Notes under the pieces: generated by a model | Databases searched by the model: none | The model's input: only the letters and a program-made list of their open reading frames with translations | Told to the model about the DNA's origin: nothing | Assembly (NCBI GenBank): GCA_002412495.1 | Contig: DHVE01000044.1 | Coordinates: forward strand, 62,001 to 126,000 | DNA length: 64,000 nt | Direction of reading: 5' to 3' | Source of the DNA: Betaproteobacteria bacterium UBA5216 | Lineage (GTDB): Bacteria; Pseudomonadota; Gammaproteobacteria; Burkholderiales; SG8-41 | Program-made: the position numbers and the translations under genes | In this document: one piece after another, positions 8,178-16,556 of the stretch | How positions within the stretch are numbered: position 1 is the stretch's first letter | Layout of the letters: each line of letters begins with the position of its first letter

Positions 8178-9170
8178 ATGAACTCCCCGCGATGCTTCCG
8201 CGCCGTCGTGTCTTTCCTCGGTTGCGTGTCTGCCGCGCTGCTGGCGCCGCGGGTCGCCGCGCAAGACCCACCCGTCAACTATCCGGTCAAGTCATTGCGC
8301 ATGGTGGTGCCGTTTGCGACGGGCGGGCCAACGGACATACTCGCGCGTTCGGTGGGCATGCGTCTGTCGGAGGTTTGGGGGCAGCCGGTGGTGGTTGATA
8401 ACCGCGCGGGCGCCGCGGGCAACATAGGCGCCGAGATGGTGGCGCGCGCCGCGCCGGACGGCTACACGCTGCTCACGGCATCGTCCGGCATACTGACGGT
8501 GAACCCGAGTTTGTTTCGCAAACTGCCTTTTGACGTGCTCCGCGATTTTGCACCGATCACACTGGCCACCTCGGTCACGAATATTCTGGTGGTGCATCCG
8601 GCGTTGCCCGCGAAATCCGTGCGCGAACTGCTCGACATCGCGCGCCGGCGGCCGGGGCAGTTAAGTTATGCCTCGTCGGGCATGGGCTCCGCCAGCCATT
8701 TGTCGATGGAGTTGCTGAAGTCGATGGCGAACATCGATGTCGCGCATATCCCGTACAAGGGCGCGCATCCGGGCGTGGTTGATCTGGCGGCGGGGCAGGT
8801 GCAGATCATGCTGATCGGCCTCCCGGCCGCGCTGCCGCACGTGAAAACCGGACGGCTGCGCGCGCTGGCGGTGGCCAACAAATCGGTGGCGCTGCCGAAC
8901 ATGCCGACCATCGCGGAATCCGGTCTGCCGGGATTTACCGTGGTGAACTGGCTCGGCGTGCTTGCGCCCGCCGGTGTGCCGCGCGACCGGATTGCCCGGC
9001 TCAACACAGAGATCAACAAGGCCGTGCACTTGCCGGAGATGAAGGCGCGGTTGCTGGTCGAGGGATTCGAGCCCCTCGGCAGCACGCCGGAAAAACTGCA
9101 TGAAGAAATGCGCGCATGGATACCCCGGTGGAGTGAGATCATCCGCAAGGCGGGCATACGCGCGGAGTAG
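8178..9170 (+). CDS. Bug/TctC-family periplasmic solute receptor (Bug 4)
   Basis: 330 residues from the ATG at 8178, which lies 46 bases after ygiQ; the open frame continues upstream into ygiQ without a better start. The signal peptide is CFRAVVSFLGCVSAALLAP with cleavage near VAAQ. The canonical loop is VVPFATGGPTDILAR, followed by WGQPVVVDNRAGAAGNIGAE, APDGYT and HIPYKG. It is followed after 77 bases by an SDR on the same strand, so the pair may be a module. Ligand unknown. Confidence 0.95.
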   Translation: MNSPRCFRAVVSFLGCVSAALLAPRVAAQDPPVNYPVKSLRMVVPFATGGPTDILARSVGMRLSEVWGQPVVVDNRAGAAGNIGAEMVARAAPDGYTLLTASSGILTVNPSLFRKLPFDVLRDFAPITLATSVTNILVVHPALPAKSVRELLDIARRRPGQLSYASSGMGSASHLSMELLKSMANIDVAHIPYKGAHPGVVDLAAGQVQIMLIGLPAALPHVKTGRLRALAVANKSVALPNMPTIAESGLPGFTVVNWLGVLAPAGVPRDRIARLNTEINKAVHLPEMKARLLVEGFEPLGSTPEKLHEEMRAWIPRWSEIIRKAGIRAE

Positions 9171-9247
9171 TTACGGAGCAGGCACGAGAGGGTTTTTTGC
9201 GCGATGGCCCGTCGATAACGCATCATTGCCAATAAAGGAATCACACC

Positions 9248-9991
9248 ATGGAACTCAAAGGTTGTACGGCCATCGTTACCGGTGGCAGCGGTGGATTGGG
9301 GCAGGTGATCTGCCGTGCGCTGGCGGAGAATGGCGTCAACGTGGTGGTGAACTATGCCGAATCGGAAGCCAAGGCCCAAGGCGTGGTGGATGATTTGCTG
9401 AAGCTGGGGGTGCGCGCGATGGCCTTGCGCGCCGATGTCGCCGATCCCGCTGCCGTGATGTGGATGGTGGAACTGGCCAAGGCGGAATTCGGGCGTATCG
9501 ACATCCTCGTGAACGATGCCGCGTTCAACAAGGAAGTGCCGTTTGCCGATCTGGACGGACTCACGCACGAATTGTGGAATCACATACTCAACACCAATCT
9601 GACGGGGTCGTTCAACTGCATCAAAGCGGTTGCGCCCTTGATGAAGGCGCAAGGCCAGGGCCGCATTATCAATATTTCATCCGGCGCAGGCATCGTGCCG
9701 CGCGGCAGCAGCATTGCCTACGCGGTTTCCAAGGCGGGCATGATTCATCTCACCAAGTGCATGGCGGTGGCGCTGGCGCCGGCGGTGACGGTGAATTCCA
9801 TCGCACCGGGTTTCATGGAAGGCACGCGCATGAGCGCCAACTGGTCGGCGGATTACGCGGCGGGCGCGGCCAGCCGCACGCTGCTGCGCCGAACCGTGAG
9901 CAAGGAAGATGTCGCGGCGCAGTTGATCACCTTCTGTCGCAGCGACAGCGTGACCGGGCAAACCCTGTTGATGGACAGCGGGCGCGTGTAG
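9248..9991 (+). CDS. SDR family NAD(P)-dependent oxidoreductase
   Basis: 247 residues, the classical short-chain dehydrogenase length. TGGSGGLG (residues 11-18) is the cofactor loop, VNDAAF is a variant NNAG motif, NISSGAG supplies the active-site serine and Y158-x-x-x-K162 (YAVSKAG) the catalytic pair. SIAPGFMEGTRM and the C-terminal VTGQTLLMDSG are also typical. The start ATG has a good ribosome site (AAAGGAATCACACC). It follows Bug 4 on the same strand. The substrate is probably a hydroxy or keto compound, but the family is too broad to be specific. Confidence 0.92.
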   Translation: MELKGCTAIVTGGSGGLGQVICRALAENGVNVVVNYAESEAKAQGVVDDLLKLGVRAMALRADVADPAAVMWMVELAKAEFGRIDILVNDAAFNKEVPFADLDGLTHELWNHILNTNLTGSFNCIKAVAPLMKAQGQGRIINISSGAGIVPRGSSIAYAVSKAGMIHLTKCMAVALAPAVTVNSIAPGFMEGTRMSANWSADYAAGAASRTLLRRTVSKEDVAAQLITFCRSDSVTGQTLLMDSGRV

Positions 9992-10036
9992 TCGCGTGTG
10001 GCCGAATGTGGCCGCATGTAGCCGCGGGCCTTCGCG

Positions 10037-11107
10037 TCAGCCCAGATCGGTGTTGATGCCCGCCAGCATTTCGCTGAAATCCCGGAAGCGGTTGTGCCGT
10101 GAACCGCCCGCGAGGTGCGGCGTCAAAATCACATTGGCGCGGTCAAGCAGCGTGTCCGATTCATCCGCCGGCTCACGGTGCATGACATCGAGCCCCGCGC
10201 CGGCCAGCCGGCCCGAATCCAGCGCCGCCACCAGCGCGGCGTAGTCAACGATTTCCGCGCGCGAGGTATTGATCAGAAACGCGCCGGGTTTGAGGTGCGC
10301 CAGCGCGCCCGCGTCCAGCAGGCCGCGCGTGCTGGCATTCAACGGCAGATGAACGCTCAGCACGTCGGATTGCGCGAGCAGTTCGGGCAGCGTGCGAAAG
10401 GCAGCCGCGAATTGTTGCTCGGTTGCCACCGGCGCGCGATGGCGCTGGTGATACAAAATTCGCATGCCGCAACCGTGCGCGAGCCGCGCCATCTCGCTGC
10501 CGATTTCGCCCAGGCCCAGCACCCCCAGCGTCATTTCGTTCAGGTGCCGCAAGCCGCCGACGCGCGCCCAGTTGGCATTGGGTGTGTGCCGCGTGTCAAA
10601 GGCGCGTAGCGGCTGGTGGCGCCCGGCAAGGCGTTGCGGCGTGACCAGCCCGTTGATGAAGGGAAGCTGTTTTGCCAGTGCGAACGTCAGCGCCATCGCA
10701 TGCTCCGCCACCGCGACGTTGGTGCGGCGGCGCTGGGTTCTGACGGCAATGCCGCGTGCCGCGCAGGCCGCGACATCGACGCCGCTGCCGGCCGCGCCAA
10801 AGCATTGAATCACCCGCAGATCGGGCGCGGCAGCAAGTTCTTCGTGGCCCACGTGCAGGGTTTCCATCATCAGCACTTGCGTGCCGGGCAGCGCCTGCCG
10901 CAGCGCGGCCTGATCTTTAACCAGCGTCACGCTGGCGGGGAACAGCCGGGGCGCGACGGTACTCAGTTGCGCTATGGCCTGTGTCAGATCCACGTCGTGC
11001 GCCACGTAGTCGGCGTACGCGGCGCGCATGTCGGCGGGTGCGCGCGGGTCGAGCACCACTTGCAACAGGCGCAACGAACGATCATCTTCGAGAACGATTT
11101 TTATCAC
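10037..11107 (-). CDS. D-isomer-specific 2-hydroxyacid dehydrogenase
   Basis: 356 residues. The NAD-binding fold carries LGVLGLGEIGSEMA. The catalytic triad positions fall at the arginine of NTSRAEIVDY (usually N-T-x-R-G), the glutamate of MHREPADE, and the histidine of LTPHLAGGS. Such enzymes interconvert 2-oxo and D-2-hydroxy acids with NAD(P)H. The alanine after the arginine, where glycine is usual, is a mild deviation. It starts 17 bases after the alpha/beta hydrolase on the same strand and is probably co-transcribed with it. Confidence 0.9.
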   Translation of the reverse strand: MIKIVLEDDRSLRLLQVVLDPRAPADMRAAYADYVAHDVDLTQAIAQLSTVAPRLFPASVTLVKDQAALRQALPGTQVLMMETLHVGHEELAAAPDLRVIQCFGAAGSGVDVAACAARGIAVRTQRRRTNVAVAEHAMALTFALAKQLPFINGLVTPQRLAGRHQPLRAFDTRHTPNANWARVGGLRHLNEMTLGVLGLGEIGSEMARLAHGCGMRILYHQRHRAPVATEQQFAAAFRTLPELLAQSDVLSVHLPLNASTRGLLDAGALAHLKPGAFLINTSRAEIVDYAALVAALDSGRLAGAGLDVMHREPADESDTLLDRANVILTPHLAGGSRHNRFRDFSEMLAGINTDLG

Positions 11108-11124
11108 GGCGCGCGTGTCACGAC

Positions 11125-11967
11125 TTATGCTTCATGGCAGGCGATGCCGTCGTGCCGCGCGCAGAAGTGCAGCACCTGCGTGGCGCAGGTCGCGGGCATC
11201 AGCGACGCGATGGCGTGGCTGGGCGTGGGCAGGTGAATCACGCGCAGGTTTTTCACGCCCGCCGCCAGCAGGCGTTCCTGTTCCTGCGTGGTGACTTTGC
11301 CCGAGGTCGGATATAGCCCCAGCACCGGCGCCGTGATGCGCGGCAGCAGATCGCGCGCGCTGGCGGTGCTTTGTAACCGGTATTGCGCGCACAGAATATC
11401 CACGTTGTTTTTGCCCATCTCGCTGGCGAACCAGTCGAGCAATTGCGGATCGGCGCCGGGCGGAAAACGATTCAGATCGTTCATCGCCAGCGCCCATTTT
11501 TTGGCGCCCATCGCGCGCAAGGCCTCTTCGCGCGAGGCATGGCCAAACGCCGTGTTTTTCAAATGTTCCTGGTGCAGGTTCACGGGTGCTGACACCAGAT
11601 TCAGCGTGCGGATGCGTTGCGGATGCAGTGCGGCGATGACCATGCCCAGAATGCCGCCGAAGGATTCGCCACAGTAATGCACATCGGTGAGCTTGAGTGC
11701 GTCGAGTACGTCGATGACATCGCTGACGTGGTTGTCGAGGGTCAAATCCGTGTCGGGATCAAACTCCACCGGCGACTGGCCAAAGCCGCGCAGATCGAGA
11801 CGCAGCACCCGATAGTAGCGGCTGAGATACGGCACCCAGCGGGTCCAGAATTTTGTGGAGCGGCCATAGCCGTGCTGCAACAAAATGGTGTGGGCGTTTT
11901 TCCACGGATCGGTAAAGTCGTCGAGTTCGTAGTGCAAGGCCGGCTTGCCGGCGCGTTGTAACAGCAT
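11125..11967 (-). CDS. Alpha/beta hydrolase
   Basis: 280 residues. LLQHGYGRSTKFW holds the oxyanion HG motif, YCGESFGGILG the nucleophile elbow (Ser in GESFG), and HLPTPSHAIASL the C-terminal catalytic histidine. No signal peptide is present, so it acts in the cytoplasm. Enzymes of this type hydrolyse esters, lactones or C-C bonds of ring-cleavage products. It is the first gene of a two-gene unit with the 2-hydroxyacid dehydrogenase, and AGAAAG precedes its ATG as a ribosome site. The combination suggests hydrolysis followed by reduction or oxidation of a hydroxy acid, which is inference. Confidence 0.9.
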   Translation of the reverse strand: MLLQRAGKPALHYELDDFTDPWKNAHTILLQHGYGRSTKFWTRWVPYLSRYYRVLRLDLRGFGQSPVEFDPDTDLTLDNHVSDVIDVLDALKLTDVHYCGESFGGILGMVIAALHPQRIRTLNLVSAPVNLHQEHLKNTAFGHASREEALRAMGAKKWALAMNDLNRFPPGADPQLLDWFASEMGKNNVDILCAQYRLQSTASARDLLPRITAPVLGLYPTSGKVTTQEQERLLAAGVKNLRVIHLPTPSHAIASLMPATCATQVLHFCARHDGIACHEA

Positions 11968-12036
11968 GGGATTTCTTTCTATCGGGGATGTGCGGTTATG
12001 ATAGCGCGAATATTACGGCTGACTCACCGGAAACCC

Positions 12037-12957
12037 ATGAACCCTGCGCGAGCGCTACTGATTACTTTGCTGTCGTTCCTGTTAGGCGGCTGCGGCGACA
12101 CCGGCTACGAAAAACGCGGCGGCCAGTGGCATTACGATAACCAGCCCTTGCGGCGCGTCCTGCAACCGGATCAGTTCAAGCCACTCAAGGGGCCTTTTGC
12201 ACGGGATACGCAGGTGGGTTATTACCGCGGCAGCCCCATCGACGAGAGCGACGGGCCGACGTTCGAGCCGCTGGATGATCATTACGCCCGCGACAAATCG
12301 AAAGCCTACTTCTGCGATACCTATCGCAAGGGGCAGGAGTATTACACCACCAAGCACACCCGCATCATCGTGATGGACAGCGCGTCGCCGGGCAGTCTGC
12401 GGCTCATCAAGGAGGGTTACGCGCGCGACGACACCAAATTGTTTTACGAGGGCGCGCATATTACGGTGAAGGACCTCGACAGTTTTGAAATTCTTGATCA
12501 CGAATTTCAGCGCGACCGCGTCACCGGGTATTACATGCGCAGGCCCATACCCGGCAGCGATGGCGGCACGTTTGCCGTTATCGGCACTGGCTATAGCAAG
12601 GACAAAACCGGCGTTTATTTTTCAATGTTCGACCGGGATGCCAGCGGGCCGCCGCACAAAACGATGCGCGTGACGGGCGCGCTGCCCGACACATTTGCTA
12701 CCAAGGGCGGGGGTTACGCCGCCGACGCCGGGCAGGTGTATCACAATGGAAAATTCCTCAGCAAAGACGTGGCGAGTTTCCAGATGCTCGCATCGCTGTA
12801 TGCCAAGACCGGCACGGCGGTTTATTTCGACGGCAAACCCGTGGCGGGCGCCGATGCGGCGACATTCACGGTGTTCGAAAGCCGCGAGGAAAATGCGGAT
12901 GCGAAGGATGCCAAGGCGAAATACCTGCGTGGCGAGCGCGTCGGGGCAGCGCAATAA
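12037..12957 (+). CDS. DKNYY-type repeat lipoprotein
   Basis: 306 residues from the ATG at 12037. This start places a lipoprotein signal (ARALLITLLSFLLGGC) at the N-terminus with the lipobox cysteine in LGGC; a start at 11998 would add 13 residues. The rest consists of five or six repeats of about 40 residues in which a short strand such as YARDKSKAYFC, YARDDTKLFYEG, YSKDKTGVYFS, YAADAGQVYHNG or YAKTGTAVYFDG alternates with a 'D-x-x-[ST]-F-x-x-L/I' segment. This pattern matches the DKNYY family, of unknown function. The product is expected to be anchored in the outer or inner membrane. It is transcribed away from the hydrolase operon. Confidence 0.75.
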   Translation: MNPARALLITLLSFLLGGCGDTGYEKRGGQWHYDNQPLRRVLQPDQFKPLKGPFARDTQVGYYRGSPIDESDGPTFEPLDDHYARDKSKAYFCDTYRKGQEYYTTKHTRIIVMDSASPGSLRLIKEGYARDDTKLFYEGAHITVKDLDSFEILDHEFQRDRVTGYYMRRPIPGSDGGTFAVIGTGYSKDKTGVYFSMFDRDASGPPHKTMRVTGALPDTFATKGGGYAADAGQVYHNGKFLSKDVASFQMLASLYAKTGTAVYFDGKPVAGADAATFTVFESREENADAKDAKAKYLRGERVGAAQ

Positions 12958-12981
12958 GCATCTGATGATGCGTTAAAAAAT

Positions 12982-13005
12982 TCAATAAAAACAGATATTT
13001 ATATG
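12982..13005 (+). repeat. AT-rich junction motif, copy 3
   Basis: TCAATAAAAACAGATATTTA lies 24 bases after the lipoprotein stop and about 80 bases before the amidohydrolase start. It is preceded by AAAAAAT, as at the ygiQ copy. Confidence 0.6.
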
Positions 13006-13084
13006 TTTTTCCGTAACGCAGCCGGGCGTTGCGGTGAGGTCGCGTTACCATCACGCCATCACGTTTAACCGAAAAAGGAACCCC

Positions 13085-14044
13085 ATGATCAGCAGACGCG
13101 AATTTACCCTCGGCGCGCTAAGCACGTTAGGCGCCAGTGCACTGGTCCACAGCCCGTTTGGTTTTGCCAAAGCCGCGCAACCCGGCACCCCGGTGAACTT
13201 CGACGTGCCCGCCGGCGCGTGCGATTGCCATACGCACATACACGGCGACCCGGCGAAATTTCCGTGGTTCGCCGGACGCACTTACACGCCCGAGATGGCA
13301 CTGCCCGAGGAAATGTCGGCGCTGCACAAGGCGCTGAAAATTCAGCGCGTGGTGATCGTGACACCCAGCGTTTACGGCCCCGACAATTCGGCGACCATTT
13401 ACGGCATGCAGGCGCGCGGCAAGGATGCGCGCGGCGTGGCGGTGATCGACGACAAAACCACCGATGCGGAAATCACCCGGCTGGCTGGGCTGGGCTTCAA
13501 GGGCATCCGGTTGAATCTGGCCACCACGGGTGTCAGTGATCCGGCGGTGGCGCGCAAGCGATTTCTTGCCGCGGCGGATCGCGTGAAGAGCCACGGCTGG
13601 CACGTGCAACTCAATACCTCGCTGGCGGTGATTTCCGCGATGAAAGATGCGCTGGCCGCTTCACCGGTGCCGGTGGTGTTTGATCATTACGGCGGCGCGA
13701 ACGAAGAACTCGGCGTCAAGCAGCCGGGGTTTTCCGACCTGGTGGACCTCGTGAAATCCGGCAAGGCGTTCGTAAAAATTTCCGTCACCGCCGGTCCGCG
13801 CAAGGAATACGGGCATTTCACGCCGCTGGCGCAAATGCTGATTGCCGCAAACGTGGATCGCATTCTGTGGGGCACCAACTGGCCGCATCCGAATTCGGGT
13901 TCCGGCAACAAGGCCACCGATGTCACGCCGTTGTGGCCGGTGGACGATGGGCTGGTGCTGAATCTGCTGCCCACGTGGGCGCCGGATGCGGCGGTGCGCA
14001 AGAAAATATTGGTAGATAACCCGGCGAAGCTGTACGGATTCTAA
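13085..14044 (+). CDS. Tat-exported amidohydrolase (metal-dependent hydrolase, TIM barrel)
   Basis: 319 residues. The N-terminus MISRREFTLGALSTLGASAL is a twin-arginine signal (SRREF) ending near AKAAQ. The mature domain begins CDCHTHIHGDPAKFPWF, the HxH metal site of the amidohydrolase-2 family, and later has VFDHYGGAN (metal-binding His) and ILWGTNWPHPN (metal-binding Asp is often in this WGTD/N motif; here it is Asn). Relatives include 2-pyrone-4,6-dicarboxylate lactonase-like and dicarboxylase-like enzymes. AAAAAGGAACCCC before the ATG at 13085 is a good ribosome site and fixes the start. Export to the periplasm is unusual for this family but fits the signal. Confidence 0.85.
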   Translation: MISRREFTLGALSTLGASALVHSPFGFAKAAQPGTPVNFDVPAGACDCHTHIHGDPAKFPWFAGRTYTPEMALPEEMSALHKALKIQRVVIVTPSVYGPDNSATIYGMQARGKDARGVAVIDDKTTDAEITRLAGLGFKGIRLNLATTGVSDPAVARKRFLAAADRVKSHGWHVQLNTSLAVISAMKDALAASPVPVVFDHYGGANEELGVKQPGFSDLVDLVKSGKAFVKISVTAGPRKEYGHFTPLAQMLIAANVDRILWGTNWPHPNSGSGNKATDVTPLWPVDDGLVLNLLPTWAPDAAVRKKILVDNPAKLYGF

Positions 14045-14076
14045 TTGCACGGTGTTACAAAACTACCAAAGAAACT

Positions 14077-14140
14077 CCTTCCCCTTCAGGGGGAAGGTTG
14101 GGATGGGGGTGGGGTTCTAATTGTCTTCCCATCCCCACCC
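14077..14140. repeat. CCTTCCCCCTT-type palindromic repeat, copy a
   Basis: CCTTCCCCTTCAGGGGGAAG is a hairpin followed by GGGATGGGGGTGGGG and CCCATCCCCACCC. It fills the gap between the convergent amidohydrolase and Bug 5 genes and reaches the Bug 5 stop codon. It may act as a bidirectional terminator. A second, fuller copy lies on the other side of Bug 5. Confidence 0.7.
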
Positions 14141-15243
14141 TATCTAACCGCGCGCGCCACCGCAGTCCACTTCTGCAACTCATCGCGCAGCATCGTGCCC
14201 AGGCCTTGCGACGTGGTGGTGCGCGGTTCCAGGCCTTGCGCGAGTAGCGCTTCGCGCAGGCCGCCGACGGCTTTGACAATGGCTGCATTCAGCGTGTTGA
14301 CCACGCCATTGGGTGCGCCCGCCGGCAGCAGCACGGCCATCCACAACACCGCTTCATAGTCAGGCAAACCCGATTCAATCACCGTGGGCACGGCCGGCGC
14401 GGCACTGATGCGTCGTGCGCTGGTGACCGCGAGCGCGCGCAGGCGGCCGGCCTGCATGTGGGGCAGCGCGGGCGGAATACTGCCGAACTGCATTTCAACG
14501 CGGCCCGCCAGCAAATCAATCAACGCGGGGGCGGAGCCTTTATACGGCACGTGCGTGAGTTCCACCTTCGCGCGGCTTTGAAACAGCGCGCCCGCAAAAT
14601 GCGCAAGGCTCGCGGTGCCCGCCGAGGCGTAATTCAGCTTGCCCGGATGGGCGCGCGCGTGCGCGATCAGCTCTTTCACGTTTTGCGCGGGCACCGAGGG
14701 ATGCACCAGCACAAAATACGGCGAGTCGCCGAGCAGCGTCACCGGCGTGAAATGCCGCAGCGGATCGTATGCGCCGGGATTCGTCGCCGGCGAAATCGCG
14801 TGCGTGCTGGTGGTGGCCATGGCCCAGGTGTGTCCATCGGGCGTGCCGCGCGCCACAATCTCCACACCGATGGCGCCGCTGCCACCGGCACGATTGTCGA
14901 TCACCACCGATTGTCCGAGATGCTCCCCCGCGCGCTGCGCCACCAACCGCGCGACCGTGTCGCTGGAACCGCCGGGCGGAAACGGCACCACAAAGCGTAT
15001 CGGGCGTTCGGGGAATACGGCGTGCGCGCTCGTCATGGCGACGCACAGCGCGGCGGCGCCAAGGCGCCATGGAGGCAGCGGAATTTTCAGGAAAACCTCG
15101 ATAGATAAATAACTATGACCATGACGCGCACAAAAATGGTTCTTGGCGCATGGGTCGATAGTACCGTCAAAAAAAGAAACCGTGTCGGCTCGACAGAAAT
15201 GCCGTAACCGGCACAGACTCTCTCCCCATGGCTTCTGGGGCAT
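14140..15243 (-). CDS. Bug/TctC-family periplasmic solute receptor (Bug 5), start uncertain
   Basis: The Bug body is clear: FPERPIRFVVPFPPGGSSDT, LGQSVVIDNRAGGSG, TPDGHT, HVPYKG. The signal peptide reads KIPLPPWRLGAAALCVAMTS with cleavage near AHA. No ATG, GTG or TTG occurs in the 30 codons before that hydrophobic core. The nearest in-frame ATG is at 15243, which adds about 50 residues of polar sequence ahead of the signal. The real start may be a rare codon (CTG or ATT around 15090), or the 5' end may have been altered. CCTTCCCCC-type repeats flank the gene on both sides. The 3' end is convergent with the amidohydrolase gene. Confidence 0.85.
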   Translation of the reverse strand: MPQKPWGESLCRLRHFCRADTVSFFDGTIDPCAKNHFCARHGHSYLSIEVFLKIPLPPWRLGAAALCVAMTSAHAVFPERPIRFVVPFPPGGSSDTVARLVAQRAGEHLGQSVVIDNRAGGSGAIGVEIVARGTPDGHTWAMATTSTHAISPATNPGAYDPLRHFTPVTLLGDSPYFVLVHPSVPAQNVKELIAHARAHPGKLNYASAGTASLAHFAGALFQSRAKVELTHVPYKGSAPALIDLLAGRVEMQFGSIPPALPHMQAGRLRALAVTSARRISAAPAVPTVIESGLPDYEAVLWMAVLLPAGAPNGVVNTLNAAIVKAVGGLREALLAQGLEPRTTTSQGLGTMLRDELQKWTAVARAVR

Positions 15244-15301
15244 ACTAACGGAATGGGCAAGGTTTATGTGCGAGTGAGCATCGACACATCCCAAGTCCAG
15301 G

Positions 15302-15400
15302 CTCCTTCCCCCCTTGCGGGGGAAGGCTGGGATGGGGGAATGGTGGCGACGCGAAATTTTCACCCCCATCCCCACCTTCCCCCTTCAAGGGGGAAGGGGC
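15302..15400. repeat. CCTTCCCCCTT-type palindromic repeat, copy b
   Basis: Two hairpins, CTCCTTCCCCCCTTGCGGGG and CCTTCCCCCTTCAAGGGGGA, flank a core containing GGGATGGGGG and, 25 bases on, CCCCCATCCCC. It lies in the 257-base gap between the divergent genes for Bug 5 and Bug 6. No other feature is visible there. Confidence 0.75.
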
Positions 15401-15554
15401 TTGTCTGAGATGTAGCGATACCTATGCCCGGAGGGCGCGGGCGGGATGAGGGACGCTTTTGATTTCTCATAGAGCGGAATAGAGACAAATAAACAAAACG
15501 ATGACCATCGGCACAAAGCTGCCTTTAGAATTAGCAAAAGCTAATCCAGGCGAC

Positions 15555-16550
15555 ATGGCTTTTTCATTCAAGCGAAAGGGCGGGACGGGTTTTGTTTCCT
15601 GCATTGCATTAGCCATGCTTGCATCGGCCCCAATCTCCCGCGCACAAGAAAAAGCCGACTACCCACTCAAGCCCGTGCGCGTCATCGTCGCTTCCGGCGC
15701 CGGTGGTCCCAGCGACGTGCAGGCGCGGCTGCTTGCGCAGAAGCTTTCTGAAAGTCTCAAGCGTCAGTTCGTCATCGAAAACCGCCCGGGCGGTGGCGGC
15801 ACGATCGGCTACGGCGTGGCCGCCAAAGCGGCGCCGGACGGCTACACGCTGCTTTCGGTCGTGCCCACGCTCACCTACAGCCCGGCGTTGCACGCGAATC
15901 TGCCGTTCGATCCGTTGCGCGATTTCTCGCCGATCTCGCTGACCGCGCGCGCGCCGTACATCGTGGCCGTGCATCCCGCGCTTCCCGCGAAAACCATCAA
16001 GGAGCTGGTCGCCCTCGCCAAGTCGAAGCCGGGCGCGCTCGCGATGGGGCAGACCAACGGCAGCCCGAACCATCTGGCCGCCGCCTATTTCATTTCGGCC
16101 GCCAATGTGAACATCCGCGTGATCCCTTACAAGGTCTTCGGCCAGGTGCTCATCGATGCGATGGCGGGCGACGTGCAGGTGCTCTTCGGCGCGGTGGCCA
16201 ACACGCTGCCCCACGTAAAGGCCGGGAAGCTGCGCGCGATTGCGGTTAGCGCGGCGCAACGCGCCACGCGCCTGCCGCAACTGCCCACGGTGGCGGAGTC
16301 GGGTGTGCCGGGCTACGACGTCACCGGTTGGTACGGCTGGGTCGCGCCCGCCGGAACGCCCGTGCCGGTCGTCAATCTGTTGAGCCGCGAACTGGCGCGC
16401 GCCGTAAAATCCCCCGATATTTTGAAGACACTCGCCGAAGACGGCGCCGATCCCGTGGGCAGCACGCCCGCGGCGTTTCAAAAGCTCATCGCGGAGGAAG
16501 TGCCGCGCTGGCTCAACATTGTAAAAGCCGCGGGCATGCGGATGGAGTAA
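15555..16550 (+). CDS. Bug/TctC-family periplasmic solute receptor (Bug 6)
   Basis: 331 residues from the ATG at 15555, which has AGGCGAC upstream; an ATG at 15501 would add 18 polar residues and lacks a ribosome site. The signal peptide is VSCIALAMLASAPISRAQ. The first loop is a variant, VRVIVASGAGGPSDVQAR, lacking the usual P-x-P-G-G. LKRQFVIENRPGGGG, APDGYT and VIPYKV follow. Six bases separate its stop from the MmgE/PrpD gene, so the two form an operon, and a dicarboxylate or methylcitrate-like ligand is plausible but unproven. Confidence 0.95.
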   Translation: MAFSFKRKGGTGFVSCIALAMLASAPISRAQEKADYPLKPVRVIVASGAGGPSDVQARLLAQKLSESLKRQFVIENRPGGGGTIGYGVAAKAAPDGYTLLSVVPTLTYSPALHANLPFDPLRDFSPISLTARAPYIVAVHPALPAKTIKELVALAKSKPGALAMGQTNGSPNHLAAAYFISAANVNIRVIPYKVFGQVLIDAMAGDVQVLFGAVANTLPHVKAGKLRAIAVSAAQRATRLPQLPTVAESGVPGYDVTGWYGWVAPAGTPVPVVNLLSRELARAVKSPDILKTLAEDGADPVGSTPAAFQKLIAEEVPRWLNIVKAAGMRME

Positions 16551-16556
16551 CCCAAA

